This document shows positions 50,701 through 63,255 of a stretch of DNA of 64,000 bases, one piece after another. The notes under the pieces are model-generated. The model did not search any database, had not been told where the DNA came from, and worked only from the letters and a program-made list of their open reading frames with translations. Source of the DNA: Chamaecrista fasciculata. Lineage: Eukaryota; Streptophyta; Magnoliopsida; Fabales; Fabaceae. The position numbers were made by a program, and so were the translations under genes. How positions within the stretch are numbered: position 1 is the stretch's first letter; each line of letters opens with the position of its first letter. Location of the stretch: NCBI GenBank assembly GCA_003254925.1, contig QANZ01012774.1:156059-220058 (forward strand). Direction: 5' to 3'.

Positions 50701-52423
50701 ATACAAAATTGGAATAAAAAATTAAGACACCCAAATTAAAATGGGAAGGCATGCTAAAACCAGATCTGACTGTTGCACCTAGCGCCTATGCTTGAGAAAA
50801 AGAAAAGGGGTCAACACTTGATAGTCAGGCCAATTTAGAAGAGGAGAAAGTGGAGTAATTGGTCAAAGCTGCTTGGCTGAACAATTTACCTTGTCTATAA
50901 CCACATTCTGGATGCCTAAGACACCATAGCAATAATATCCGTCTCAACATGCCTTGGCATCCAGGAGTCTGGAAATAGCTGCCATGTTCTGGGTATAGAC
51001 GTGACAAATCTTGATCAACCATCCTCTCCAGCTCTGCACTGCGAAAAAAGCGACTCCATGTACTATCTGTGGATATAAGGCCACATTAAATTCACAATCA
51101 GATGCCATCGTTCATGCAGCCAAGAGAAGGGGCTTAGATCATATAGAAATCTACCTACTGAGGTTGCTAGGGTCTTTTGGTGGGGCGACACTAAAACATC
51201 AAAAATAAAAAGTTGATCACTTCATATTTACTACTTTTTTTAACCTCGAGCATTTTTCATTCTGACTAACAAGCATTGAATTGTTATTAAATAAGCAAGA
51301 AGCATGGCTACTTGTCTTCAAAACAAAATTGATTTCCAATCATAAAACCTTGAAAAAAGTAAAATGGATAAAAAAAATATGACAACTAAAAATGACCATG
51401 AAACGATGTGTAGTTAGAAGCAAGCTCAATAGAAATTGAACTGAATAGCATAAATTAGCCTTGAGAGTACCTTATGTGTGTTCTAGCTTCTAAATAGGTG
51501 TTAGAGAAAGAATGTTGTCTAAAACCCCACATCAAACCCAATAACCAGAATTACAGATTTAAATATGTGCAAAATATTGGAATGGTATGAGAAACGAAGA
51601 AAACTTTACCTGGATTTTGTGAAAGTGGATTGTCCATGGCAAGATCAGGGGAACTTCTTCCATCCTTTGGAATATGTGGATCAACCAGGAGGCGCCTTCT
51701 CAAACTAGCATATCTGAAGAGATATAATACAGTTTGAGTTTACCGCACAAAGATAGTCGAATAGGAAAAAGAATTGCATCTATCTAAAGAAATATGGCGC
51801 ATATCAAGAAACACATCTGTTTGACAACTCATCTTCTATTATGGCAACAGTATATGCGAGGCACAATGCCAGCCAAACACTTAATTTATAGATTATACAA
51901 AAAACAACAATTAGTGCAAAAAGATGAAACAACTTAATCTTCTTACTTCTGCTAGCGAAATAATATATACAATCTAAACACAGACAGGATTACGAAACTC
52001 GGTAGTATTCTGGAGTTACACCATACAATCTGCTCTCTCTATCTATTTACCTATCTATCTCTGAGGAGAGATCTATTGACCGGATGTCAATCAAAGTTAA
52101 ACTTATGCCATTGAAAAACGTTTTATAAAATGAGCTCCTCACAAAATTCAAGTTGGATTTGAAGTTCTAATCATCACAAAATTTTAGATACATATGCATG
52201 ATTGTTGACAGACTTACCTCCTTCTACAATCAGCTGTGGCCCGACGAAGGGAATCAATGGAAGTAGAAGATGGCAAAACCCCCAGATTTATACGCCACTG
52301 TAAACCTCTTAGACCTCCGAAAGGCCGATTCTGCGGCGCGGATCCTTGAGAAACAGATTCCGAGCGCAAAGAAGCCACCGACAAAGGCTCTGGCAATGGT
52401 GGATTCACCATAGCCGGGGGCAT
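47778..52423 (-). CDS. TBC-domain Rab GTPase-activating protein (5 coding exons, 905 aa)
   Basis: This is a Gyp/TBC-type GAP that accelerates GTP hydrolysis by Rab GTPases in membrane traffic. Exons: 52423-52218, 51713-51610, 51066-50890, 50226-48146, 47927-47778; phases match and all introns are GT-AG. The TBC domain starts at GLRGLQWRINLGVLP (about 37-51). The arginine finger is R126 in VDQDLSR and the glutamine finger Q162 in YRQG. ALRWLRVLFGREF lies further on. The long C-terminal part is Ser-rich and disordered, with tandem repeats, then a basic WFWRFGR stretch. The last exon ends ...ALKELRKISNLLSEM. Met at 52423 or four codons later at 52411 may start translation. A donor at about 52745 suggests a 5'-UTR intron. 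It resembles Arabidopsis At4g29950/At2g19240 (TBC1D5-like). Confidence 0.92.
48537..48885 (-). repeat. In-frame tandem repeats in the TBC gene
   Basis: Two units of 84 bp (from about 48537 and 48621) encode SSFSDPTSPPNE.NDHENYSE. Three units of 75 bp (starting near 48717, 48792 and 48867) encode LSGNT.CEEPDTGSNG. Both periods are multiples of three, so copy-number change would keep the frame. Confidence 0.8.
50549..50596 (+). mobile_element. Mini A-tailed insert with 17-bp direct repeats
   Basis: AATCATGTTTTAAATGA occurs exactly at 50549-50565 and 50580-50596, around a 14-bp insert TTGGCC plus eight A. It lies in an intron of the TBC gene, sense strand opposite to the gene. Confidence 0.6.
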
Positions 52424-53010
52424 GATTATCCAGAAATTCCTCACAAACCAAGAAAAATCCAGAAAGACCAACAAACTATGCACAAAGCGAGCAAAATTTG
52501 TTGCAAACTATGAAGTAAAAGCGAAATCAAACGAATAAGTAGCCTTAATTTGTTTCGAGAGGATAAATAAACTTCATCGACACGATATCAGAATCTGGAC
52601 GAATAATTTAGGGGGTCAAAAATTAAGGAAATTGGGGAGGAAACGACGGGGAAATCAGAGGAAGAGAAGTGTAAAACGAGAGAAAGCTAAATTAGAGGGA
52701 ATAATTGAGATGGCTGAGATTGTGGAAGAAAAATGAGAGACTTACGTCGTCTGAGGTTGATTGATGATAATAGTCTCCGCGGAGAAAAGGAATGAAAAAC
52801 ACACTTTGCAAATTGCATCTCTCATTCTTCTCTCTCTGATAGAAAAAGGGAGAGAGAGAAAGGCAGCGAATAAGAAGTTTGTTTGCGCACGAGAAAGCAA
52901 AGATGGATATGTGTGCTCCACTTCACGGTCTTCACCTGTTGAAGGTATGGTGAGCTGTTATCTTCCTCGCAATTTCTACTCGCTTCATCATCGCCTTTAA
53001 CCTTCTTCTG
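52424..53010 (-). promoter_or_regulatory. 5' leader and upstream region of the TBC gene
   Basis: It probably contains a non-coding first exon ending at about 52746 (CGAC then GTAAGT on the minus strand) and a leader intron. The acceptor was not resolved. Confidence 0.4.
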
Positions 53011-53100
53011 TTACAAAAATCAGTATAAATAACTATTACGAGGGGGCATAAGTAAATTACTTTATCATGAGTGGAAATGTGAAATAAAAAGAAAAAAAAA

Positions 53101-53466
53101 ACAAAAGTATTAATTTCGTCTCTAAACTTTATATTAATTATTAATTTTGTCCTTAATTTTTTTTCAATTTCATCATCAATCTTTTACATTTTGGTTAATT
53201 TTATCATTCGACTAACCTCTTTCAATAAATTAACAACAAATTGTATCTTGTTTTTCAATTTGAATTAGGATTTGAGTTTTTTTCTATCAATTTTACGTTA
53301 TATATAATTAGTCACGTAGATTATGTTATTAGTATTTGGATAAAGTAAGAACAAATATAAAATCGACCAAAATGTGAAACATAGGGGACGAAATTAACAG
53401 CAAAAAAAGATTTAGGATAAAATTGATAGTTAGTGTAAAGTTTGGGGACGAAATTAGTGCTTTTGC
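53101..53466. repeat. Inverted-repeat (MITE-like) element
   Basis: The left end 'caaaagtattaatttcgtc' mirrors the right end 'gacgaaattagtgcttttg', and the inner blocks 'aattttgtcctta' and 'taggataaaatt' are also inverted. No clear target duplication was found. Confidence 0.5.
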
Positions 53467-53757
53467 CAAAAATAAATTCTTACTACAATGTTTCAGAGGA
53501 ATTTATACTTTTCACCCACAAGGTTTTACAATATTTTCAATTTTATCCTCCGTAGGCCATAACTTCTCCGGCCCATAATTTGTTGAAGTTGGCGCAAATA
53601 TTACTGAGTTGTTAATCTAGCTTAACGAAATCTGTATGTACTTTTGGACCTAATTTACTTATTTGGTGCGATATCGAATCATATTTGAAGTTATAGAATA
53701 TATTTTGATCAGATTCTTATAGAAAAATAAATATTATTTTTATCCAAAAATTTACTT

Positions 53758-53793
53758 TTTTTCCTCTCTTTTTTTTTGGTAGGATTTTTCCTC
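53758..53793 (-). mobile_element. Mini A-tailed insert with 9-bp direct repeats
   Basis: TTTTTCCTC occurs at 53758-53766 and 53785-53793. The 18-bp insert reads TCCTACC, nine A, GA on the minus strand. The repeat is short and T-rich, so this is the least certain of the set. Confidence 0.35.
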
Positions 53794-54739
53794 AATTTAA
53801 AAATGTATCATACAACATTTATCCCAAATTTCGTAATATAGTTTTAAAAATGAAAAAAAATCAAGATGCTTTTTGAAATAATGTAGTTTTCTTTTAAAGA
53901 TATTTTTTTTATATAAACCAAGAGTATTCACCGTCGGAAACAGTGACTAATTTCTCCGTCGTGAGTCGTCCACTTAAGGGTAAATATAATGCTGGCCACA
54001 GAATGTTTTTCATTCCCAAATGTGAGATTCGAACTTCTACCACTTGATTAAAGGACCAAGTAAGGAATCATTAGGTCACACTCGTATAGTTAAAAAGATA
54101 ATTTTTTAAAGTAATCCAAGTCCGAGTATTCAATAGTAATTAATCACTACATTATTTATGATAGATCATGGTATAAATCATGTGACACCCACACACAAAC
54201 ATCAAATCATGTTTAATCATATACTATACTAAATATAAGTGATGATATTTATACTAGCTATTATAGTATTATGTATAATTTTTAGCGGAAAGTAGCGGGA
54301 AAAAGTTAAATTACTTCTCGATCACTATTTTACTAAAAAAAAAAAGTTTCACACTATTTTTAATTATATTAAATTAAAATAAAATTATAAAATATTTGAA
54401 TGAACTTTTGTTGGTTTAAAATATATAATAAAAGTAGCAATTTTATCTTTTTCAAATTTAAATTAATATTTACATCTCAGTTGGAAAATGCAAAGCCACT
54501 AATTAGTGTTATTGTCCAGAAAATTTATGAATTCTGTGACTTTCGTGCTCCATCTTTATATTTTTGGAAACTAATTAAATATGATATTTTATATTTTTTT
54601 TTGTAAAAAATGTGATTAAATTAAATAAAAACGAAATTGAAAAATAATAATTAATAGATCTAGTTGAAAGTTTGATTTACACTATGAAAGCCAAAAAACA
54701 AAAATTAATTTTTCAGATGACCGAATGCATAAGTTATTC

Positions 54740-54770
<31 letters not shown>

Positions 54771-55591
54771 CTAAAACTATTAAAATATTTGTTTTGATCG
54801 TGAAAAAAAAAAGATTGAGATCTAGCTAGACATCAACTTGTTGGAGGGTCTACTGAAAAATTATGTTGTTTGTTTTGTGTCTCTTGCCAATGCTAGTTCT
54901 ACCACTTTGATTAATGAATTTGTACGTGACATGTCTCATTCAAATAATGTAAAGATTATGATCTTGCATTTGCTTCAGTAATTCTTACGGTAACATGTCT
55001 GTTTTATTGCCATTTTCAGTCATTTACGGTCAAAATAAGTGTCAGTATGCTTCTTCCAATGTTTTTTGATATATCATATATAGATTTGTCTCAAGGGGCA
55101 AGCACTGCAAGTTGCTCTACTTGTGTTTATTGCAAATTTCGTTCATATTCTCTATTTAGATGCGTTATATATAAACATCAACGAACAATCTTTTTTTAAA
55201 AAATGTATCATTGAAATTTTTAACTCTTGTTTTCAGGAGTTTTGAATTGATAACTCTTTTTCATCACATTTAGAATAATTTAATCTAAAAGAGAGAAAAA
55301 AAAATAAATATATATATATAACACTCAGCATATAATACACTGAATCAATACAAAATCATATTATGTAAGTATAAAGAAAAAAGACTTTCAATTCTATTAT
55401 GTACAGAAAAAATAATTTGTTAATATAAATAATATTTACTTATTAGATGACTCATGACTCCTACACTTTAGGAGAAATTATCTTTGACTGTCAAACTGAC
55501 TATACGATGATTCTAAAAAGAGCAATTTTAAACACTAAAGTTGTGGTAAATGTGCTTCTAAATACAAAATGTGTCGTATATACGTAGAATC

Positions 55592-55634
55592 ATATAAAAC
55601 TAAATATAGTTGACCAAAAAAATATAAAACTAAA
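55592..55634 (+). mobile_element. Mini A-tailed insert with 13-bp direct repeats
   Basis: ATATAAAACTAAA occurs at 55592-55604 and 55622-55634, around TATAGTTGACC plus six A. Confidence 0.5.
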
Positions 55635-55653
55635 CTTACCAGTTACCAAAAGT

Positions 55654-55697
55654 AAAATGTGAAGAACCTGATTGGCCAAAAAAAATGTGAAGAACCT
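55654..55697 (+). mobile_element. Mini A-tailed insert with 16-bp direct repeats
   Basis: AAAATGTGAAGAACCT occurs at 55654-55669 and 55682-55697, around GATTGGCC plus four A. It is only 20 bases from the previous insert. Confidence 0.55.
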
Positions 55698-58645
55698 TAA
55701 TTAGATTATACTTTATAGCTAAAAATGATGATAAACAATCAGAGCTTAGACTACCATACATTCGCTGTGTTGGATGGTTCTGGAGTTATCTTGTTTTGTG
55801 GACTTTCATTTTCATGAAATTCAAATGGGAATTTAATCAGCGGAATAATATAATAGACCAAAACTGAAAAATCAGAAGAATACAAGGGTCACAGCGAAAT
55901 ATGACCAAGTTATTTTGGCATATACTTACATGACGTGGAAGATGCGTGCCTATCTCTTCCCAATTGTTTATTTACACGTTTCAAAGTTCAAAGTTCAAAG
56001 GAAGAAAAGAAACACAAAACTTGGTAAAAGTTAAACGGACATGACTGATGACTCAACATTACGTTTTAATGATTTCGTACGTAGATGTTACATGCTACCG
56101 GCAGCCAGATCACAGCCGTCCATTTTCAGATCTTTATAATTATATATTATTATTAGATATTAGATTTACATTTTATTTTGTCTTCTCTAAAATTATTGTT
56201 ATTATTATATATTTAGTAACATAGAATGCAAACTTTTTTTTTACTAACGTTAATGCACAAAATGCACTGTGGATATGCTTTAATAATGTTGACCTCTTAA
56301 TTTGTTTGGGAGGTTAAGTACGTGGTTAACCATCCTTCACAATTCACATGTATAATAAACAATAATATTCTGATATCAAAAAAATATATATATTTTTAAA
56401 TATATATTGATAGATAAAAGCTTAGAAATGTCTCGATTTCGAAATGTATTGTTTATCTAGTTGCGATCATCTGAACACATAACTCGTCTCTCTATTGTTT
56501 TGATTTAGTCATTTTATTTATGTTTCAAGATTTTAGAGATTTAAATTCTTAATATTTCGAAGCACGATGTCCCCATCACCAATTGATTTCTTTTTATATA
56601 CAATCTAATGAAATCTTAATTTAAATTAGATTTTCTTTCTTAATGCTTATTTTATATTATTCTCTTTCAAAATCACATTATAATTTGATCGTCTAAATTT
56701 CTTTGTAAAGTTATTTTTGTGAAATTTTTTTGTAGGTTATTTAATTTATGTCATCATTCAAACAACTCCAACACTACCCCTCAAGTTCATCCCTATTTTG
56801 ATTTATTATATACAAAACTATTTGTTGTTATTTAATTTATTTGTTGTTATTTATACCGTGAGTGTGAGTGTCTTTCAACTTTGTCCTAATTTAAATTCTC
56901 AAGGAGTGCGATTAAGATAATCACCTATATGCTACAATAGAGATTTCTTTCTTTCTTTCTGTTTTTGGTAATATAATAATATTACATGTATAATTAGCTC
57001 TGAAGTGGACATTGAATTCTTATGTAGCCTAATTTTCTCTTTTAGCAACCGTTTGTATAGGGAGGACGTTGGCCCCTCCTCGGTGGAGTCCCATCATCTT
57101 ATGATTATTGCGTAAATTGTGTTTACTTACTGTCATGTTAAGTCTCACTTTTTTTTTGTATTTTTTTATGATAAATAAAAAAAGTCCAATCCTAAATCTT
57201 TTTAAAATTCACTTATATAAATAATCCATCTAATATAAAAAGTAAATCCTATTACTATTGTTGTCCATACAAAAATTAAATTTTAGCAGTTTAACTAACA
57301 TAAAATAGCGTATGCTAAATATTGATTCAGTAGTTTTTTTTAGTTTAATCGGTGAGATGGCGACTCTACCAAATTCGTGATTTGTTTTATTTATAGTTTA
57401 TAATATAATTTTAGGAAATAGACTATATACATAAATTATTCGGGTACAATGATTCAGTAAACCAACTATATATTCTCCACCATATTAAATCTAATGTGCA
57501 TCCTCTACCGAACCATACTTTCTTCAAAAAAAATTGATCAGATATATAATTGAGTAAATTAATAATTTAACTTTTGAAAAATTATTAAATTAATGATTTA
57601 ATATTTAAAAATTAAAATATATATTTTAATTCTTAAAATATATTAATGGTATACTTTTTAGTTTGATTTCTGGACTAAAGAGTATAAGTTCGAATCTTTT
57701 AATGAAAAATGTATGTTTTAATTTTTTATAAATAGAGTTGTCAGTTTAATAATTTTTTAAAAATTAAATAATTTTATTTTAAATTTTTATTTTGAAAAAA
57801 AAAATTCTAATGGTATACTTTTTAGTTTTATTTATAAATTGAAGAATACATTATTCGGTTCTTTTAAAATTAAAAAATATATCGTTTCAATTTTTTTATA
57901 AAAAATGTATATTTCAATCTTTTATAGACAATGTTGTTAATACAATAATTTTCTAAAATTTAAATTATTAGTTACTCTAAATTTTTATTTTGAAAAATCA
58001 TAATTTTTTATTATATTTTGAAAACTATAATCTAATATAGATTTTAATGATTTAAAATAATGAAGTCCATATACCTTCCATATAATATGGATATGTCATA
58101 TGTGGTGAGGACATATGTGTCCCACTCAATTTGTACCCCTCAGCATCTAAAGTAAAACCAAATTTCCATTCATTTTCTCTTTTTGTTTGAATTCATCGGT
58201 CGGTTATTATAAATATAGTAATTAATAATAAAGAAAGAAAGAAAGAAATGGGTGTGGGGATACATATATATGATGAACACGAGCGATGTCTAAGAATTTG
58301 GCTGGACTTGACTACTATTTAATTAATATTTTTAGTAATGACTCTCAAAGTTCTATACCCCACCAAACATCTATGGCTTTTCAGAACAAAAATTAGATCT
58401 ACACCGTATACTAAATAATAGAGGCCTCTTCTTTTTATCTTGTTATGAAAAAATCACAATAAAATTAAATTAAATAAGTAAGTGACAAATTAAAGATCGT
58501 ATGTGTCGATGCCATATGCATCGTTCGGTAAATTACAGCTAGCCGCAATGCTCTTTCCTTATTATTATTAAGTTTACTTGATAATATCACAACTGCATAC
58601 ACATAAGATTAAATATGCACTTCCTTTTGTGGTCAAATTAAAAAT

Positions 58646-58684
58646 AATGTTTGGTGTTATTACCGAAAAAAAAATGTTTTGTGT
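58646..58684 (+). mobile_element. Mini A-tailed insert with 12-bp imperfect repeats
   Basis: AATGTTTGGTGT (58646-58657) and AATGTTTTGTGT (58673-58684) differ at one base and flank TATTACCG plus a short A run. Confidence 0.4.
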
Positions 58685-58689
58685 GCCCT

Positions 58690-58739
58690 AACACTAAATA
58701 ACACAGTGTCAAAAAAAAAATAAAACACTAAATAACACA
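58690..58739 (+). mobile_element. Mini A-tailed insert with 16-bp direct repeats
   Basis: AACACTAAATAACACA occurs exactly at 58690-58705 and 58724-58739, around GTGTC, ten A and TAA. Confidence 0.5.
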
Positions 58740-59755
58740 CCAATTATGATATGCTTCTTTATTAAAAAAAAATAATATTAAATAGTGCTATATAATATAG
58801 CAATAGTGCTGTAGTTACACTAATTATATATGTTGTGTAGTTCATTATATCAGGAAAATACAACGAAATTGATACAGAGAGACAAAAGATATTATAGATA
58901 TATATATGACTGTTGTTTTGTATGCGTCTTACAGATGCATCATTCATGACTCGTATAGTACTGTAGCTAGTAACATACACACTTACACAGTGTATCTATA
59001 TGGCATCGCACGCATGCATGCATACATATATACACAAAGACATATATATACATATGCTTAATTTGAGTTTTTCTTCTTTGACATATTCGGATTAGAAACT
59101 AAAGTTTTTGACCTGGTTAAATTAGATAATATAATTGATGATTGTGAACCAATCCAGTGAAATTATTTTTCAATTGACATCAAACTCTTACTTAAGCCAT
59201 TAATGTTGACGTATTCAAAGATCCTGTTAAAAACAAAAAAAAATGCATATTATAAATTGTGCATTAACGGTTTTTCTTCCGATCTTCTCTAGTTGCTTCG
59301 GTTTCATTAATTTGCTGTGCTATCTCTTTACCGTTTTTCGAACTTTATAATTTGAGATAGCATTATTTAAATCGTGCCAGTATTTATCTGGGCCAGCTTT
59401 CGTGGGAAAAAGACAAGTCTAACTCTGTTGTTCTTATCCCTTACAGCTTTTGACAATGACTAGCTAAGCTAAGATAAGCAAGGGATACTCACAAGCTAGT
59501 CACATGATCTCTAGCTTTTCATAATTAAAATACAAGTAAATAAGTAAATATAATCTTTCTAACATGAATATTATTGGAAACCAAAGCAAAACCGAATTCT
59601 CATATCACACTTCCGTTGATTTATGTTCATGTACGCAGTGCCTACTGTTATATATGATTTTGAAAAATCTGTTGATTACTATAGTTTCAAACTGAGATAT
59701 TATACAAAATATACGAAAGAAAAAAAAAGGACATGTATATGTAGTATGTACATAT

Positions 59756-61944
59756 TATAAGAAAAGTATAAATGCCGTTGATTGAAAATGATTACGGGAT
59801 ATATAGCAGTTTATGGAAACATTCTAGAAAAGGAATAAAGGAATCTGCTAACGGAATACTGGCCCTTATGACAGCAAGGCAATAAAGGAAAATATCCTAG
59901 TATGATGATCAGTGAAATGAACATAATAAGAAAAACCATTAGATGAAGTTTGAGCAGCAGGGCCCCAAACATCAGAGTGAATTAAATCAAACGGTTTATC
60001 ATAAGTGCTTTGTGAATGGGGAAATGATTGTTTATGAATTTTTCCTAGACAACAAGAATGACAAAAAGGAAGCTGCTTTTCATTAAACAAGGGCAGATTA
60101 CAAGACTTGAACATAGTGTTTACAACTGATAGAGAAGGATGGCCAAGCCTATTATGCCAAAGTAAAAATACAGAAGCAGAACAAGAAGATAAAACAGAAG
60201 CAGACACAGAAGCAGAAGACTGAGCAGTCAAAGCTTGCTTGACACCAGCAGCAGGAACGACAGCAAGATGTTCAAAACAATATAAACCATCTTTAACAGT
60301 GTCCGTGAGTAAAATCCTCTGAGTAACCTGACATTTAAGGGAAAAATTCAAAATAGACATTGTTGTCACGACAAAACTGAGCAACACTGATTAAATTTTT
60401 GGAAGACTGAGGAACATGTAATAAAGGAGCAAGAGAAAAAGTAGTAGAATTAGAATGAGAATCAGATAACTGCACCTTAGCACAACCCACATGAGTTATA
60501 GGTATACCTGTGCCATTTGCGAGATGAATTTGTTCAGAACCATTATACTCAGATGAGCTTCCAACTGCATTCAGGTTAGAAGTAAGGTGATTGGTAGCTC
60601 CAGTATCTGGATACCAAGAGGAGTCATATGGTGAGGATTGTTGAGAAGCAAACATAGCTTGCATAGGAGTGGGAGAAGAAAAGGCTTGAGCTGGATACTG
60701 TGGTGAGTTAGGTGTTGTTTGGGAAAAAGGACTTATATAATTTTGGTTGAATCTGTGAAAGCATTTCCAAGCCATATGACCTGGCTTGCCACAGACTTGA
60801 CAATGAGGTCTATTGGAAGCAAAGCTGCCTCCACGACCTCGAGGAGCACCCCCTCTGAATGCTCCACGGAAATTTTGGTTTTGGTTTCTAGGACCTGAAT
60901 TAGTAAAAGGTCTAGAAGAAGAAGAACCATTGGGAGGTTTGGATGCATTCTTCTGAACAGTTGACTGTGTCTGTGCTACATTGGCACTCAAAAATGGACT
61001 CAAATCCTTTTTGAACTTATCAATCCTCTCTTCTTGAGCTAAGAGAAGACTCTCAATTTGAACCACTGTGTATGGTTCTGATCTGGAAGTGACAGAAACG
61101 ATGAAAGAAGTATATTCTTCAGGTAACCCCTCAAGGAGTGCCTCTATGTGATTTGACTCTGAGACTTGACAACCAACAGAGAACAAACTATCAATGATCT
61201 TTTTAAGTTTTAAAAGAAAATCACTTACAGGAAGGGAACCCTTCTTGAGGTTCCTCAATTGAGTCTTGAGCTGAATAATTTTTGCCTTTGTCTGTGAGGC
61301 AAAGAATGCTTCAAGTTTCTCCCATACTTGAAAAGCATGATCACAACCCACCATTCTAGTGAGCATTCCATCTGACATCGAAGCAAGTAACCAAGAAAGG
61401 AGCAGTTGATCCTGTTGCTCCCAGGTTAAGTAAGCTTCACTAATTTCACCCTTGTTAAATGCAGCAGTAGAAGCGAATTTGGGAGGCATGGATGAACATC
61501 CTAGCAAATAGGACTGAAATTTGTGACCACGTACAGTGGCCAAAGCCTGCTGGCGCCAGGGAAGAAAATTATCTTCACCAAGTTTAATGGAAACAAGGTG
61601 TGGATCGAATTTGGAGCCTGTGAGAGTGACAACAGAGTTAGTCACAGAAGAAGAAGAGGTACTATCAGCAGCCATTGGATCAATGCTCTGATACCATATA
61701 AGAAAAGTATAAATGCTTGAATTTCAGCTCATCATTGATTGAAAATGATTACAGGATATATAGCAGTTTATGGAAACATTCTAGAAAAAGAATAAAAGAA
61801 TCTGCTAACGAAATACTGGCCCTTATGACAGCAAGGCAATAAAGGAAAATATCCTAAATGATTCTAGAAGGACACAGCACCCTATACAATTATAGGGCTC
61901 AGCAATGTACAAATGCTAATATATCTACACCATATTCACTAATA
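59756..61944 (-). mobile_element. Internally deleted Copia LTR retrotransposon
   Basis: It is flanked by the 5-bp duplication CATAT (59751-59755 and 61945-61949). The 5' LTR (61944-61697, 248 bp) starts TATTAG and ends CTTATA. It is followed at once by the primer site TGGTATCAGAGC (61696-61685), complementary to the initiator Met tRNA end. At the other side only the last part of the 3' LTR remains (59899-59756, with a small internal deletion). The join near 59900 runs straight from integrase into LTR, so the rest of integrase, RT, RNase H and the start of the 3' LTR are gone. Confidence 0.88.
59866..61675 (-). pseudogene. Copia gag-protease-integrase N-terminal remnant
   Basis: The first frame (61675-60335) encodes a UBN2-type gag, a CCHC zinc knuckle CQVCGKPGHMAWKC and the protease motif DTGATNHL. 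A frameshift near 60345 moves to a second frame with a gag-pre-integrase zinc domain (WHNRLGHPS...CHSCC) and the start of integrase (FDLIHSDVWGP...YYVHFTD). The last residues before the stop at 59866 come from LTR sequence read in frame. Confidence 0.88.
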
Positions 61945-61949
61945 CATAT

Positions 61950-63255
61950 GATTGTTGTGCATGGTCATTTAATTTGTATATATATTGAACTATATAATAA
62001 AATAAAATTTTACATAAAGTTTATTCATAATATTTAATTTGTTATGTGCCTCATTTTCAATATTAACTCCATCGCATTTTAAAATATACTCTATCTATAA
62101 TTTTAAGATTTATAATATTTATTTGATTATTCATATTTTTAATTATTTTTAAGAATATGAAAAATTATAGATTTTTTTTTATATAATTTATATACATTTC
62201 AATAATTTTAAAATTTAATATTTATGTGATCCTTATGCAAAGCATACTAAAGTGTTAATACAAGCTAGGGTGAGTATCCGCAACCCAACCCACCAACCTA
62301 TAAATTTCTAAGAACTCCTCAACCTGTAGTTGTGCATTGGATTATTGAGTTGCGAGTTCATAATTTCTCAATTCAATTCAATTCGTGAACTCATATATTT
62401 TTTTTTGTATTTGTGTATTTATATATGTTTATATTTTTTATATATATTTTTGTATATATTTATATTGTTAGTTATTTATAAATGAGATATTTTAACTTTA
62501 AAATTTAGATAATCACATATATGTACAATTAATTATTTAAATATGTTATAGAGTGTATTTAATTAATTTATATTTATATATGGTATTCTCTGAACTTTTT
62601 ATATGTAGGCATTTTCTTTCGCTATTCATATATTCATAAAAAAAAAATTTTATATAAAAATTAGAAATGTTTCTTTTTTTTTTAAAAAATTATGTGTTGA
62701 CTTGCAGAGTTGCAGGTTGAAAATGAAGAAAAAAAACTCGTCCTAATCAAGCCAACAATTTTTTTTGCATATTTAGTTGAAATTTATGTGTGTGTTAGAG
62801 ACACCAGAAATAAATGATTAACAATAATGCATTATTGGAGTAGTTAGATTGCTGTGACGATAACAAAAACATATAGCGTTTATGATTAATGATTGTATTT
62901 GAAAGGTCGGTGGCTCGGTGCCTTATGCATTCATAATAATTAACAAAATATATATACACGTAGATGTAAAGTTTTGTGTCTCTTCTGGTATTGATCAATT
63001 GTATTAAATTCTTAATTTTGATTAGGAATAACTTCTGTGGATTGACATGAACTGTAATATCACACACATCTATACACCTAAAACTAAGCCAAATAACAAA
63101 GAACAAAAACTAATATTTTTAATTATACGGAAATGGTATTATTAATTACTAGTAGCTATCTTCCAGTTATCTCATCACAATCTTGGAAATGGAATTAGTG
63201 CATGACCTATACTTTTTATTCCTGTATTTTTTAATTTAGTAATCAATAAATTATA
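61950..63255. other. AT-rich spacer; no gene seen
   Basis: No coding, RNA or structured repeat was recognised. Confidence 0.35.

Larger units (their letters stand above)
53467..59750. other. 6.3-kb AT-rich gene-free interval
   Basis: No coding exons, tRNA or rRNA were recognised. It contains TA microsatellites (about 54746-54770), a long AT-rich block (about 57540-57980) and five of the mini A-tailed inserts listed separately. Confidence 0.45.

Noticed and set aside
54315..54360. CACTATTTT direct repeat around an A run
   Set aside because: The A run is internal to the spacer and the repeat is short and low-complexity; not counted with the mini inserts.
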